In this document: positions 39,817 through 49,785 of the stretch, piece after piece
Layout: each line of letters begins with the position of its first letter
Position numbering within the stretch: the first letter of the stretch is position 1
DNA from: Clostridiales bacterium
Lineage (GTDB): Bacteria; Bacillota; Clostridia; Lachnospirales; Lachnospiraceae
DNA: 64,000 bases
Direction: 5' to 3'
Assembly: GCA_029010495.1 (NCBI GenBank)
Contig: JAQXKO010000011.1
Span: forward strand, 1 to 64,000
Notes under the pieces: generated by a model
Database searches by the model: none
The model's input: the letters and a program-made list of their open reading frames with translations, nothing else
What the model was told of the DNA's origin: nothing
Translations under genes and position numbers: made by a program

Positions 39817-41505
39817 CTATTCGTCGAAAGAAATTCGAACCATCTCGGAATAAGATGTAATACCGTTAAGAACGTGCTTGGTAGCAGCCATACGAAGTGT
39901 ATTCATGCCGTTTCTGAGTGCTGCTTCCTTGAGTGCCTCGGTACTTTCGTTACGGGCGATGATACCTGACATCTCCTTATTAACTTCCATGATTTCGTAT
40001 ACACCGATTCGACCCTTGTAACCTATGTTGTTGCACTGAGGACATCCTACAGGTTCATAGATTGTACAGCTTTCGTTAAGAGGAACACGCATGATGTCCT
40101 TTTCTTCGTCTGATGCCTCACGGGCCTTCTTACAGTTAGGACAGAGACGTTTTACAAGTCGCTGTGCGATAACACCCTTTACGGAGTCGGCTACAAGGTA
40201 GGACTCAATACCCATATCCTCAAGACGGGAAATGGTAGCTGCGGATGAGTTTGTATGGAGTGTACTTACAACAAGGTGACCTGTGATAGCGGCCTGAACC
40301 GCAATTGAAGCCGTCTCGCCGTCTCGAATCTCACCGATCATGATAATGTCCGGATCCTGACGAAGGATGGAACGAAGTGCAGATGCAAAGGTAAGACCTG
40401 CCTTGACATTTACATGAACCTGATTGATACCGTCGATATTTGCCTCGACAGGGTCCTCAACCGTGATAATGTTAACATCTTCAGTATTTAATTCACTCAG
40501 AGCCGTATAAAGTGTTGTTGACTTACCGGAACCTGTAGGACCTGTTACAAGGATAATACCGTTAGGGTTTGAAAGGATATGCTCAAACACCTTCATTTCG
40601 GCCGGATCAAAACCGAGATCCTTCTTATCTCTTGAAAGAGCCTGCTTCATCGCAAGTCGCATAACGCACTTTTCGCCGTAAACCGTAGGAAGCATGGAAA
40701 CTCGGATATCGTATTCAATTCGGTCTACTATCTGTGTGATACGACCGTCCTGAGGCTTACGCTTTTCGGAGATATCCATACCTGCCAGAATCTTAAGTCT
40801 GGCTGTGATGGCCGGCATAAGTGATATATCATAACTAATCTGTTCGTAGAGAGAACCGTCGATACGGTAGCGGATACGCACCCTGTTCTCAAGTGCCTCT
40901 ACGTGAATATCGGATGTTCTGAGTCGGGCTGCCTGCTCAATCATTGTCTTAACAAGGATAACGATTGGGGAGTCGCTTACGCTGTCATCCTCCGAAAGCT
41001 CTTCCACTGCATAATCACCACGCTCCTTGGCGTAGGCATCTGCCGCTTCCTGAGCTTCTTCATTACCATAGTTCTTATCGATTGCAACCATGATTTCATG
41101 TGCCGTAGCAATATATGGTTCAACCTGAAGGCCGGTAATCATCTCAATATCATCAATAGCCGTCATGTCCATAGGATCGGCCATAGCGAGCATAATCACA
41201 TCCAGCGACGATGGGTCGTAGCCGAACGGAATAACCATATGCTTACGGAGAAGGGCACCCGTAACCTTTTCTGCTATATCCTGTGGCACCTTGACATTTG
41301 CAAGGGTAACATATTCAACGCCAAGCTGACGTTCAAGAGCTTTACAAATCTTTTCTTCCGTTGTAAAGCCAAGCTCTACGATAACCTCGCCGAGACGTTT
41401 GTCACTATTCTTCTTTATCTCAAGCGCCTGCATGAGCTGTTCTTCATTAATAACGGACTCAGCCACGAGCATATCGCCAAGTCTTTTTCTCATTCCACCT
41501 GCCAT
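39817..41505 (-). CDS. pilB: Type IV pilus extension ATPase PilB/GspE
   Basis: GPTGSGKSTTLYTAL; LRQDPDIIMIGEIRDGETASIA; CPNCKKA...CPQCNNIGYKGRIGVYEI zinc motif. Confidence 0.95.
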   Translation of the reverse strand: MAGGMRKRLGDMLVAESVINEEQLMQALEIKKNSDKRLGEVIVELGFTTEEKICKALERQLGVEYVTLANVKVPQDIAEKVTGALLRKHMVIPFGYDPSSLDVIMLAMADPMDMTAIDDIEMITGLQVEPYIATAHEIMVAIDKNYGNEEAQEAADAYAKERGDYAVEELSEDDSVSDSPIVILVKTMIEQAARLRTSDIHVEALENRVRIRYRIDGSLYEQISYDISLMPAITARLKILAGMDISEKRKPQDGRITQIVDRIEYDIRVSMLPTVYGEKCVMRLAMKQALSRDKKDLGFDPAEMKVFEHILSNPNGIILVTGPTGSGKSTTLYTALSELNTEDVNIITVEDPVEANIDGINQVHVNVKAGLTFASALRSILRQDPDIIMIGEIRDGETASIAVQAAITGHLVVSTLHTNSSAATISRLEDMGIESYLVADSVKGVIAQRLVKRLCPNCKKAREASDEEKDIMRVPLNESCTIYEPVGCPQCNNIGYKGRIGVYEIMEVNKEMSGIIARNESTEALKEAALRNGMNTLRMAATKHVLNGITSYSEMVRISFDE

Positions 41506-41671
41506 TAGGGGTCCTCCTCAGTTTTGTTATTATAAGAATACACCAAAACTTTTATTTTTGCAACATTTTTACAGAATTTTTATGATTTAACAGGTAATTT
41601 TGTTGCAAATTATACAATATAACCTATATCTTGTGGTTTTCGATGTTTAAAATACCATTATTAGTTCCAAA

Positions 41672-41700
41672 ATTATAACATTTTATTGTTGATTTATTAA
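41672..41700 (-). promoter_or_regulatory. Candidate promoter of the pil operon
   Basis: Minus strand TTAATA, 17 nt, extended -10 TGTTATAAT; implies a leader of about 150 nt before pilB. Confidence 0.5.
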
Positions 41701-41789
41701 CAAAATTGTCCGACGACAAAATAATTTAAGACTGATGTCGTATTATACGTCATCCTTTATGAACGAAATATGAACAAATTATTAACTTT

Positions 41790-43592
41790 TTATTTAATTT
41801 CGAGGATAATTACCTCCCTGGTAAAGATTTCATCCCTTTCTAAGTAGTTTATGCTCTTATCCGGAAATATTTCCTTAAAAAATGATGTAAGCTTCTCACC
41901 TGCCGTCTCATACAACTCCTCCTTTGTTGCCTCGGAGTTTTTAATCTGCTCCGAAACAAGCAGCTTTGACACGTCGAAGACAACGTAGCCGTTCTCATAT
42001 TTTTCCCGGTAAAGCTCCGCCGGCTGCCCTCTGTAGGTTTTCGTCGACAGCACAAGTATGTCGTCCGCATTGTTTAACAAATCGGTATAGCAGGTAAGAA
42101 GCCAGTGCTCTGTCATGACAAGAATCACATCCCTGCCCGCCGAAAGCTCTTCAATCGTCTTTTCATTTTCCACCCTCGGGAACAGATAATATATTTTCGC
42201 ACGAAGACTGCCCGCCACGACAACCGCAAATACCGCGGTAAAAGCGATTGCATGCAAAGTTCTGCCATTTCCCCGGCGTATAAGTCCTGCCACGGACCCC
42301 GTAATACGGTTTACGGCAAGTATCACAAGCAGCACAAAAAAAGGATAGACCAAAAAAAGATACCTGTTTGTCAAAGCCTCCATATTATCGTCACCGCTAA
42401 GTATACAATATGCGGCTATGATAAACATAATGCTGAGCGCCAAAGTTATTTCAATATATGTTATAAGCGTCAGATGTCTTATCTGCCCTGCCTTCCGGAG
42501 TAACAGCTCCTTTACTGCCCTCCTGTTCTTTTTTACATACAAAGCCAATACCGGGAGGGCAATAATCAATATAAACAATAAGGTGGATGCCAATATCGAT
42601 ATATAATAACCAAGCTCCTTCGGAAATTTGATTGCGAAGAAATCATATAAGAAGCATTCAACACATGTCTTTATTTTTTCGGGAAGAGTGATTACCTCCC
42701 CGTCCGTTACGGAGGAAGCTATCCCGGTACGGCTTTTCGTGCTTTCAAGAACGCCCGTCATCAAAAACATCGGCATGACCGAGACAAGCATTGCCGCGCC
42801 AAACGCAGCAGTTTTCTTATAATATTTCTTTATGAAAAACCAAAGCATCACAAGAGCCGTTACCACAAAGGCATATGCAGCAAAGAAATACTGTGTAAGA
42901 CATCCAAGCGCGGAAATCACCGCGATTACAATTATATTCCTGCCAAAGCAGCGTACACTCATCTCTTCCTCGTCTGTTTTTTTAAGAATCCTGAACGTAT
43001 AATAAGTAAACATTACTGTCCACATTGTGAGCATGGCATAATGTCTTGCAAAGACAAATGTACTCACGCCGCCCGAGGCAAGACCGTAAAAAGCTATAAC
43101 ACAATAAGGCAGAATGCTTTTTTCCCTGCCCTTCCTGCCTCTGCATACAAGACATGCCAGCAGATACAGATATATCATAAGCACCGGATATACCGCAATG
43201 TTTAAGGCAAAGGCAAACCACCTTGAATATTCGCCCGGAAAGAAGGAGCAGATTGTATGAAGTAAGTAAAAATATAAAGGCGGGTGAAAATCATGCTTAA
43301 GATTATATGTAACGGAACCATACGAAAAGCGTTCATTCTCCCGGACAGTTATGTAATCATTAAGATATTCTCCCGTAATCCAGCTGTTTTCATTCTTTAA
43401 TTCTTCCCGCCGGTCATCGCAATACACAAACGGCTCATAGTAAGAATTACTGAGACCGTAGCTCCATATTTCATCAGAATGCTCTCCTGTTTTTTCAAAA
43501 GCATAAAGATACACAATACGTGCAAGCGTCAGTACGATAATGACCGCCACGATAACAAATTCCGTAATTCCATGTTTTTTCACATTATCCAT
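41790..43592 (-). CDS. Multi-TM glycosyltransferase-like membrane protein
   Basis: EIWSYGLSNSYYEPFVY; HPPLYFYLLHTICSFFPGEYSRW; start moved to MDNVKK after GGAAAGAGGCTTT, because the longer ORF runs into the hisB terminator. Confidence 0.75.
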   Translation of the reverse strand: MDNVKKHGITEFVIVAVIIVLTLARIVYLYAFEKTGEHSDEIWSYGLSNSYYEPFVYCDDRREELKNENSWITGEYLNDYITVRENERFSYGSVTYNLKHDFHPPLYFYLLHTICSFFPGEYSRWFAFALNIAVYPVLMIYLYLLACLVCRGRKGREKSILPYCVIAFYGLASGGVSTFVFARHYAMLTMWTVMFTYYTFRILKKTDEEEMSVRCFGRNIIVIAVISALGCLTQYFFAAYAFVVTALVMLWFFIKKYYKKTAAFGAAMLVSVMPMFLMTGVLESTKSRTGIASSVTDGEVITLPEKIKTCVECFLYDFFAIKFPKELGYYISILASTLLFILIIALPVLALYVKKNRRAVKELLLRKAGQIRHLTLITYIEITLALSIMFIIAAYCILSGDDNMEALTNRYLFLVYPFFVLLVILAVNRITGSVAGLIRRGNGRTLHAIAFTAVFAVVVAGSLRAKIYYLFPRVENEKTIEELSAGRDVILVMTEHWLLTCYTDLLNNADDILVLSTKTYRGQPAELYREKYENGYVVFDVSKLLVSEQIKNSEATKEELYETAGEKLTSFFKEIFPDKSINYLERDEIFTREVIILEIK

Positions 43593-43664
43593 AAAGCCTC
43601 TTTCCGTAATCCGGCAGACAATCCTTAACTGCCGCCATACAATTCCGAAGATATTTTGCAAAAT

Positions 43665-43722
43665 AAAAGCGCCGGGTGAAAACGTACACACTCAGTCACG
43701 GTCCGTTTTCACTCGGCGCCCA
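43665..43722 (-). terminator. Terminator downstream of hisB
   Basis: GGCGCCGAGTGAAAACG ... CGTTTTCACCCGGCGCTTTTATTTT on the minus strand. Confidence 0.85.
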
Positions 43723-43732
43723 AGCTTAAAAT

Positions 43733-44326
43733 TTACAGTGCGCCCTTGGTTGACCACACCTCGCCGCCAAGTCTGGGCTCCATCCTTACGGCTTCGCAAA
43801 GTGCCTTTCCGAATGCCTTAAATGCAGCCTCGGCAATATGGTGGTTATTCTTGCCGTCAAATTTCTTAAGATGAAGATTCATCATTCCCGAATACGAAAC
43901 GGCATAAAAGAATTCCCTTACCATCTCGCTGTCCATATCGCCCATCTTATCCTGTGAAAAATCTATATCGTAATTAAAATACGGTCTCCCCGACAAATCG
44001 AGTGCGCAAAGCACAAGTGTTTCATCCATCGGAAGAAAGAAATTGCCATATCTCTTAATTCCCTTTTTGTCGCCGAGAGCCTTTAATACCGCCTGTCCGA
44101 GGACAATACCGCAATCCTCTATTGTGTGATGTGAATCAACCTCCGTGTCACCGTCGCATACAAGCTCAAGGTCAAACAGCCCGTGCTTTGAAAAGCCCGA
44201 GAGCATATGGTCAAAAAACGGAATACCCGACCTGATATCCGATTTGCCGGTACCGTCAAGATTTATTGTCGCCTTAATTCTTGTCTCCTTTGTATCTCTT
44301 TCAACAGTTGCACATCTCGCTTCCAT
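43733..44326 (-). CDS. hisB: Imidazoleglycerol-phosphate dehydratase
   Basis: IPFFDHMLSGFSKHG; DSHHTIEDCGIVLGQA; NNHHIAEAAFKAFGKAL. Start at the ATG after GGAGGGAAAT; the listed start is a TTG inside the SD. Confidence 0.95.
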   Translation of the reverse strand: MEARCATVERDTKETRIKATINLDGTGKSDIRSGIPFFDHMLSGFSKHGLFDLELVCDGDTEVDSHHTIEDCGIVLGQAVLKALGDKKGIKRYGNFFLPMDETLVLCALDLSGRPYFNYDIDFSQDKMGDMDSEMVREFFYAVSYSGMMNLHLKKFDGKNNHHIAEAAFKAFGKALCEAVRMEPRLGGEVWSTKGAL

Positions 44327-44346
44327 ATTTCCCTCCAAATGACGAA

Positions 44347-45300
44347 TTATTTATTGATTTTATATTCCTCTGTATTTGTCTCATCAAGTATATATATCGG
44401 ACGCTTCTTAACCTCAAGATATGTCTTCGAGAGATATTCGCCCACGATTCCGATAAAGAGCATCTGTATGCCTCCGATAAAAAGTATAACGCTTATCGTC
44501 GAAGCCCAGCCTGCCACGGGATCGCCAAACATAAGTTTCCTGATAACGATAAATGCCAGAAATACAAATGCCGCAAACGCAAATATAAATCCGACAAAAA
44601 CACTTATGACAAGCGGAGCCGTCGTAAACGCCACGACCCCGTCAAGCGCATATACCAGAAGCTTCCAGAAAGACCACTTTGTTTCGCCTGCGCTTCTTTC
44701 GACATTTTCAAACTCAATCCATTTTGTTTTAAAGCCGACCCAGCCGAACAGACCTTTGGAGAAACGGTTATACTCTCCGAGCGAGAGGATGGCGTCTGCA
44801 AACTTACGGTTCATAAGTCTGTAATCCCTTGCGCCGTCAACCATTTCCGTCCTGGTCATTTTATTCATAATCTTATAAAATCTTCTTGCAAAAAAGGAGC
44901 GTATGGGCGGTTCACCCTTTCTTGTGACACGTCTTGTGGCTGCCGAATCATATTCGCCGCTCTTTACCGCCTCATACATTTGCGGCAGAAGCGCCGGCGG
45001 ATCCTGTAAATCGGCATCCATTATTGCCACATAATCTCCCTGACTGCGTGATATTCCGGCGTAAATTGCCGCTTCCTTGCCAAAATTTCTTGAAAAGGAA
45101 ATATATTTTATCATTTCATCCTTTGATGCCAGCTCTTTTACAAGCTCTATGGTTCTGTCGGAGGAACCGTCATTGACAAATATTACCTCCATTGTCTCGC
45201 CGTATTTGTCAAGCATATTCGACGAAACATCCTTTATTGCCTTATAAAAAATATCAATACATGCTTCTTCGTTGTAGCATGGAACAATTATACTTATCAT
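44347..45300 (-). CDS. Glycosyltransferase family 2 (bactoprenol glucosyltransferase/GtrB-like)
   Basis: SIIVPCYNEEACIDIFY; DADLQDPPALLPQM; two C-terminal TM helices. Confidence 0.9.
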   Translation of the reverse strand: MISIIVPCYNEEACIDIFYKAIKDVSSNMLDKYGETMEVIFVNDGSSDRTIELVKELASKDEMIKYISFSRNFGKEAAIYAGISRSQGDYVAIMDADLQDPPALLPQMYEAVKSGEYDSAATRRVTRKGEPPIRSFFARRFYKIMNKMTRTEMVDGARDYRLMNRKFADAILSLGEYNRFSKGLFGWVGFKTKWIEFENVERSAGETKWSFWKLLVYALDGVVAFTTAPLVISVFVGFIFAFAAFVFLAFIVIRKLMFGDPVAGWASTISVILFIGGIQMLFIGIVGEYLSKTYLEVKKRPIYILDETNTEEYKINK

Positions 45301-45551
45301 TTCTCACCATTCCGAAAATTTTGAAATACTTTATCTTCTGCCGGCGCGGAATACACCCACGGCACACTTATATATTCTGAGGATAACACCAAATGCGTAT
45401 TATTGCAAGCGAAACATATTATTTTCTGTTGTGTCTTAGGATATTCATGCTTTTACATAATCAGTCAGCCGTGCAGAAGAATTTATGTTCCAAAGTCAGA
45501 TTGTTATTTTAAGGTATTTTCATGCAGATAATTTTGTGCTATTCTTTATAA

Positions 45552-45586
45552 TAAATACGGTATAAATTTAGTGTAATACGGTATTA
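45552..45586. promoter_or_regulatory. Two related dyads upstream of the TetR gene, 21 bp centre to centre
   Basis: aAATACgGTATaa (centre 45559) and perfect TAATACgGTATTA (45574-45586, centre 45580). Confidence 0.6.
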
Positions 45587-45685
45587 TATTTAAGCAGCCG
45601 ACAATGCAAAGCGTTGCGGCAGACAGATAAATCATTATCCTCTTTTGCAGCAGGACATATTATTTTAGAAACTCGGGAGATTATA

Positions 45686-46291
45686 ATGGGAGAGAAAGCC
45701 GAAGAAAACAAAAAACAAAAAAGAAATGCCCTTATAAACCATGCATTTGCGCTCTTTATGTCAAAAGGCACGGAAAACACATCCATTTCCGACATTACGC
45801 AGAGCGCCGGAGTCGGCAAAGGCACTTTTTATTATTATTTTAAGGACAAAAACGACATTGTTTCATACTTAATAGCCGACAAGGCCGAAAAGCTGCTTCT
45901 TCATGCACTGGACGCACTCGAAAACCATGACGGTGCCGTAAGCGTTGAAGACAAATTTATTATTGTCGCAGATGATATTCTCATGCAGTTAAGAAGCGAT
46001 AAAAGACTGCTGCTGTTTATAAACAAAAATCTCAGCTTCGGTCTTTACAGGAAATCATTTTCCGGGAGGTCTGCCTCAAAGGAGCTTGACGCGGCAGCCA
46101 TTTTCCGCGAAATGATTGAAGACGGCTCAAAGTGGAAGGAGCCCGACCTTATGCTCTATACCGTGGTGGAATTTGTATCCGGTACATGCCACACCGTTCT
46201 GCTTAATGACAGTCCCGTAAGTCTCGGCCGGTACCAGCCTTATCTTCATGACTGTATCCGCGGAATCATTAATTCCTTCAGGATACAGTGA
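45686..46291 (+). CDS. TetR/AcrR family transcriptional regulator
   Basis: LINHAFALFMSKGTENTSISDITQSAGVGKGTFYYYFKDKNDIV HTH; start at MGEKAEEN after GGGAGATTATA. Confidence 0.92.
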   Translation: MGEKAEENKKQKRNALINHAFALFMSKGTENTSISDITQSAGVGKGTFYYYFKDKNDIVSYLIADKAEKLLLHALDALENHDGAVSVEDKFIIVADDILMQLRSDKRLLLFINKNLSFGLYRKSFSGRSASKELDAAAIFREMIEDGSKWKEPDLMLYTVVEFVSGTCHTVLLNDSPVSLGRYQPYLHDCIRGIINSFRIQ

Positions 46292-46344
46292 TTATCCTGA
46301 CATAACCATACACTTACGTCAGACAGCTTATAAAAAGCAGCATA

Positions 46345-46386
46345 AAATATGCCGGAAAACAATTTCTGCTTTCCGGCATATATTTT
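46345..46386. terminator. Bidirectional terminator between convergent genes
   Basis: aaatatgccggaaa acaatttctgc tttccggcatatattt. Confidence 0.87.
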
Positions 46387-46873
46387 ATTTCTTATTTGAT
46401 TTTTTCTTTGCTTTTTCCGCAGCCATTTTTCTGGCTTCCTTCTTTGCCCTGCCGAAGAAACCTTTTTTCTCTTCTTCAACAGGTCCGTTGTTTCGAAGAC
46501 CCTTAACTTCGATAATATAAATACCGTTTACAAGTGCCTTAACTTCCTTCTTAACAGGAACATCATCGAAAATTTTATCATCACACATAAGATTCATAAC
46601 TCTCGGTCCGACCTTAGCCTTTACTACAGGGACCTTAGCACCTCTCATGTACTTTGGTGTCTGCTCAAGGACGATGGATGGGAATCCTGCCTCTTTAAGC
46701 TTTATTTTCTTTTTATCAATAATCAGCATGGATATCTGCTGTGCTCCGGCCTTTATATCCGGCATTGCCGCTTCCTGTTTCTTCTGCATGCGTCTTCCGA
46801 CAATCATGAGAACCGTAAATCCAACTACCAATACTGTTAAAATGACAAGCAGCGCTATTAACCATGGACTCAT
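46385..46873 (-). CDS. Hypothetical protein with N-terminal TM helix
   Basis: SPWLIALLVILTVLVVGFTVLMIVGRR then a soluble domain with a Lys-rich tail. Confidence 0.75.
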   Translation of the reverse strand: MSPWLIALLVILTVLVVGFTVLMIVGRRMQKKQEAAMPDIKAGAQQISMLIIDKKKIKLKEAGFPSIVLEQTPKYMRGAKVPVVKAKVGPRVMNLMCDDKIFDDVPVKKEVKALVNGIYIIEVKGLRNNGPVEEEKKGFFGRAKKEARKMAAEKAKKKSNKK

Positions 46874-47011
46874 ATTTTTTCCTCCACCTACGTAATTTAT
46901 AAAAGTATTCTATCAAAGGAACCGTCAAATTGCAAGCCAAACTATATGAAAACAGTCAGATTTAATCAAGTCTTAACAGCTCCCGGACAGAGAATACATA
47001 CAGCATTATGC

Positions 47012-47743
47012 TTATTTAATTTCATTATAAAGTTCAAGAACCTTTCCCTTAACAAGCTCAGGTATGTCACGAAATTCATCTCTTGACAAATCCTTTGTAT
47101 ATACGGGCTCTCCGAATTTAATGGCAAGCCTGCAGGGTTTCATTTTAGGAATATGATTATCAAAAGCATCATCTGAGTGGGCAATTGCCACAGGAACAAT
47201 CGGACACCTTGTTCTCTCTGATATTTTGAAGCTTCCGCCCTTAAATTCGCCGACGCCCTCATCCTGTGTTCTGGTACCGGCAGGCATAATAAAGATTGAA
47301 CGTCCGTTTTTGATATGCTCTATAGCAAGCTTAATTGATTCAAGGCCGGCCTTTGGTGATGAACGGTCGATAAATATACAGCCCAAAATCATCATCCACC
47401 AGTTAAGAAATATAACCTTCTTCGTCTCGCGCTTCGCAACAAAGCTTGTTACCTTGCTGTAAGGAACAGCATAATATGCTATGGCGGCATCAAGAAGTCC
47501 CCTGTGGTTTGCCGCAAACATGACCGCCTCATCCTTTGGTATATTTTCAGTGCCGGTTACCTGACATTTACAACCGGTTGCCCATAAAACAAACCTGAAG
47601 CCGAAGCCTCCGACTATCGGCTGACCGATTTTTGACGCAAGCATCGGATTAAACAATCTTAATACAAGTAAAATCAACATTATCGGAAATACGATAATAA
47701 AAAACAATATAAGCGCAAATAACGTCAAAACAGTTCTGAACAT
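47012..47743 (-). CDS. plsC: 1-acyl-sn-glycerol-3-phosphate acyltransferase
   Basis: AANHRGLLDAAI (HX4D-like); FIMPAGTRTQDEG; KGGSFKISERT. Confidence 0.88.
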   Translation of the reverse strand: MFRTVLTLFALILFFIIVFPIMLILLVLRLFNPMLASKIGQPIVGGFGFRFVLWATGCKCQVTGTENIPKDEAVMFAANHRGLLDAAIAYYAVPYSKVTSFVAKRETKKVIFLNWWMMILGCIFIDRSSPKAGLESIKLAIEHIKNGRSIFIMPAGTRTQDEGVGEFKGGSFKISERTRCPIVPVAIAHSDDAFDNHIPKMKPCRLAIKFGEPVYTKDLSRDEFRDIPELVKGKVLELYNEIK

Positions 47744-47802
47744 TTCTTCTCCCTCCGGTGAGAAAACAATTAATGAAATTCACCGGTATCCAATATTTTT
47801 AT

Positions 47803-48609
47803 CTAAAAGGTTTTTACATTTACATCCTTAGTTTCGATAATTTCACACGGAAGTATCGAATTTGCAAAATCCCTGAATTTTTCTGCACCGTCAGACACAT
47901 AAAAAATATGATGCGGCGCACTTCCCGGCTCACATAACAGCTTCCCTCCGGTCAAAACCTGCGAAAGCTCTCTCGCTGTTTCGTATGCGGGATTAACAAG
48001 GCTGACGCCCTCTCCTGCGACCTCTCCTATAACCTTTCTCAGGAGAGGATAATGAGTGCATCCGAGAACTATGGTATCGATGTCTCTGTCAAGCAGCTCC
48101 GATATGTATCTTTTTACAACCTCTTTTGTAATCCAGTCATCGGCCATGCCCTCCTCTACAAGCGGAACAAAAAGGGGACATGCCTTCCCAAATACCTCAA
48201 CGGACGGGTTTATCTGTTGAATAAACTGTTTATACAGACCGCTTTTAATTGTTCCTTCAGTACCGATAATTCCGATTCGGCCGTTTCTCGTGCCTGCCGC
48301 TGCCGTTCTGGCTCCGGGCTTAATCACGCCGATAATGGGAACCGGTATTTCCGAACATATGGTTTCAAGTGCAAAAGCACTGGCGGTATTACATGCAACT
48401 ACTATTGCCTTTACACCCTTTGAAAGAAGAAAGTTTGCAATCTGTCGCGAATAAACCGTTATTGTTTCCTTCGACTTGTTTCCATAGGGAACCCTGGCCG
48501 TATCTCCAAAATATATAATACTTTCCTCCGGAAGCATTTTCATGATTTCCTTACAGACCGTAAGTCCTCCGACGCCGGAATCAAATACGCCGATTGGCAA
48601 ATTATTCAT
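47803..48609 (-). CDS. murI: Glutamate racemase
   Basis: IGVFDSGVGGLTV; VVACNTASAFAL; VLGCTHYPLL. Confidence 0.96.
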   Translation of the reverse strand: MNNLPIGVFDSGVGGLTVCKEIMKMLPEESIIYFGDTARVPYGNKSKETITVYSRQIANFLLSKGVKAIVVACNTASAFALETICSEIPVPIIGVIKPGARTAAAGTRNGRIGIIGTEGTIKSGLYKQFIQQINPSVEVFGKACPLFVPLVEEGMADDWITKEVVKRYISELLDRDIDTIVLGCTHYPLLRKVIGEVAGEGVSLVNPAYETARELSQVLTGGKLLCEPGSAPHHIFYVSDGAEKFRDFANSILPCEIIETKDVNVKTF

Positions 48610-48618
48610 GACTATCCC

Positions 48619-49671
48619 CTATCCCTGTCTTTTATATGCAAGCTCAATTAAGCCTTCCACAAGCTTATCAGTGTCAGTACCCGCTGCCTTAAACAGCATC
48701 GGATACATACTTATTGAAGTGAAGCCCGGAAGCGTATTAATCTCATTAAATACAACCTCATCCGTATCTTTTTCAAGGAAGAAATCCACTCTTGAGAGCC
48801 CGAAGCCGTCTACAGCCTTAAATATGGCTGTTGCCTTCTCCCTGATTTCCTCTTCCTTTCCTGCAGGAAGCTCGGGACCGATAACGGTCCTTGAAGCCTC
48901 GTTATTATATTTCGCATCATAGCTGTAGAATTCGTCTGCCGCAACAACCTCGCCTATACCCGAGGCTGTAATCTTTCTGCCGCCAAACACGGCGCACTCA
49001 AGCTCTCTGCCCACGATTGTTTCTTCAACAAGTATCTTTCTGTCATGCTTTGCGGCAAGCAGAAGTGCATCCATAAGCTCTCCCGCATCATGCGCCTTGC
49101 TTACTCCTTTGCTGGAGCCGGCATTTGAAGGCTTGACAAATACAGGATATGAAAGAGCCTCCTCTATACGCCTTACGGTCTTCTCGATTGACACAAGCTC
49201 CTCAGAATAAACCGGCACATATTTTGCCTGACGTATATTAAGAGTATCAACGATGATTTTTGTAAAAAATTTGTCCATACATACCGCACTTGATAATACG
49301 CCGCAGCCCACATAAGGAATGTCTGCCAGTGTAAAGAGACCCTGAAGGGTTCCGTCCTCGCCGTAAAGACCGTGGAGAACAGGGAAAATAACATCTATAT
49401 ACACCCTGCTTACTTCTCCGTTATCGGTAATCAGTATGCCGTGATCTTTTACATCCGGACTTATTACGGCCTTTTTCTTTGAATTGTACCATTCACCGCT
49501 CTCAATATCAGCCGGGCTGTCGCAAAGGAGCCATTCGCCCTCCTTTGTAATGCCGATAAGGTACAGATTATACCTGCTCTTATCTATATTTTTGATAATT
49601 GTGGTGACAGACACACATGATACCTCATGCTCCGAAGATCTGCCGCCAAAAATCACTGCTATATTTTTCAT
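48619..49671 (-). CDS. ddl: D-alanine-D-alanine ligase
   Basis: FGGRSSEHEVS; VFPVLHGLYGEDGTLQG; VKPSNAGSSKGVS; EINTLPGFTSISMYP. Confidence 0.97.
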   Translation of the reverse strand: MKNIAVIFGGRSSEHEVSCVSVTTIIKNIDKSRYNLYLIGITKEGEWLLCDSPADIESGEWYNSKKKAVISPDVKDHGILITDNGEVSRVYIDVIFPVLHGLYGEDGTLQGLFTLADIPYVGCGVLSSAVCMDKFFTKIIVDTLNIRQAKYVPVYSEELVSIEKTVRRIEEALSYPVFVKPSNAGSSKGVSKAHDAGELMDALLLAAKHDRKILVEETIVGRELECAVFGGRKITASGIGEVVAADEFYSYDAKYNNEASRTVIGPELPAGKEEEIREKATAIFKAVDGFGLSRVDFFLEKDTDEVVFNEINTLPGFTSISMYPMLFKAAGTDTDKLVEGLIELAYKRQG

Positions 49672-49785
49672 TATCTATGTATTACATCTCCTTATATAAA
49701 TCATTTTATGATTTAATTACAAAACATTGCATTTGCGCATGGAATTATTGTACCAATCACTCCATAAATAGTCAAGACCAATAAT

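Noticed and set aside
40903-41508. 201-aa plus-strand ORF antisense to pilB
   Set aside because: Antisense shadow; no independent coding support.
41506-41790. c-di-GMP riboswitch upstream of pilB
   Set aside because: No GEMM-I core motifs found; only short dyads.
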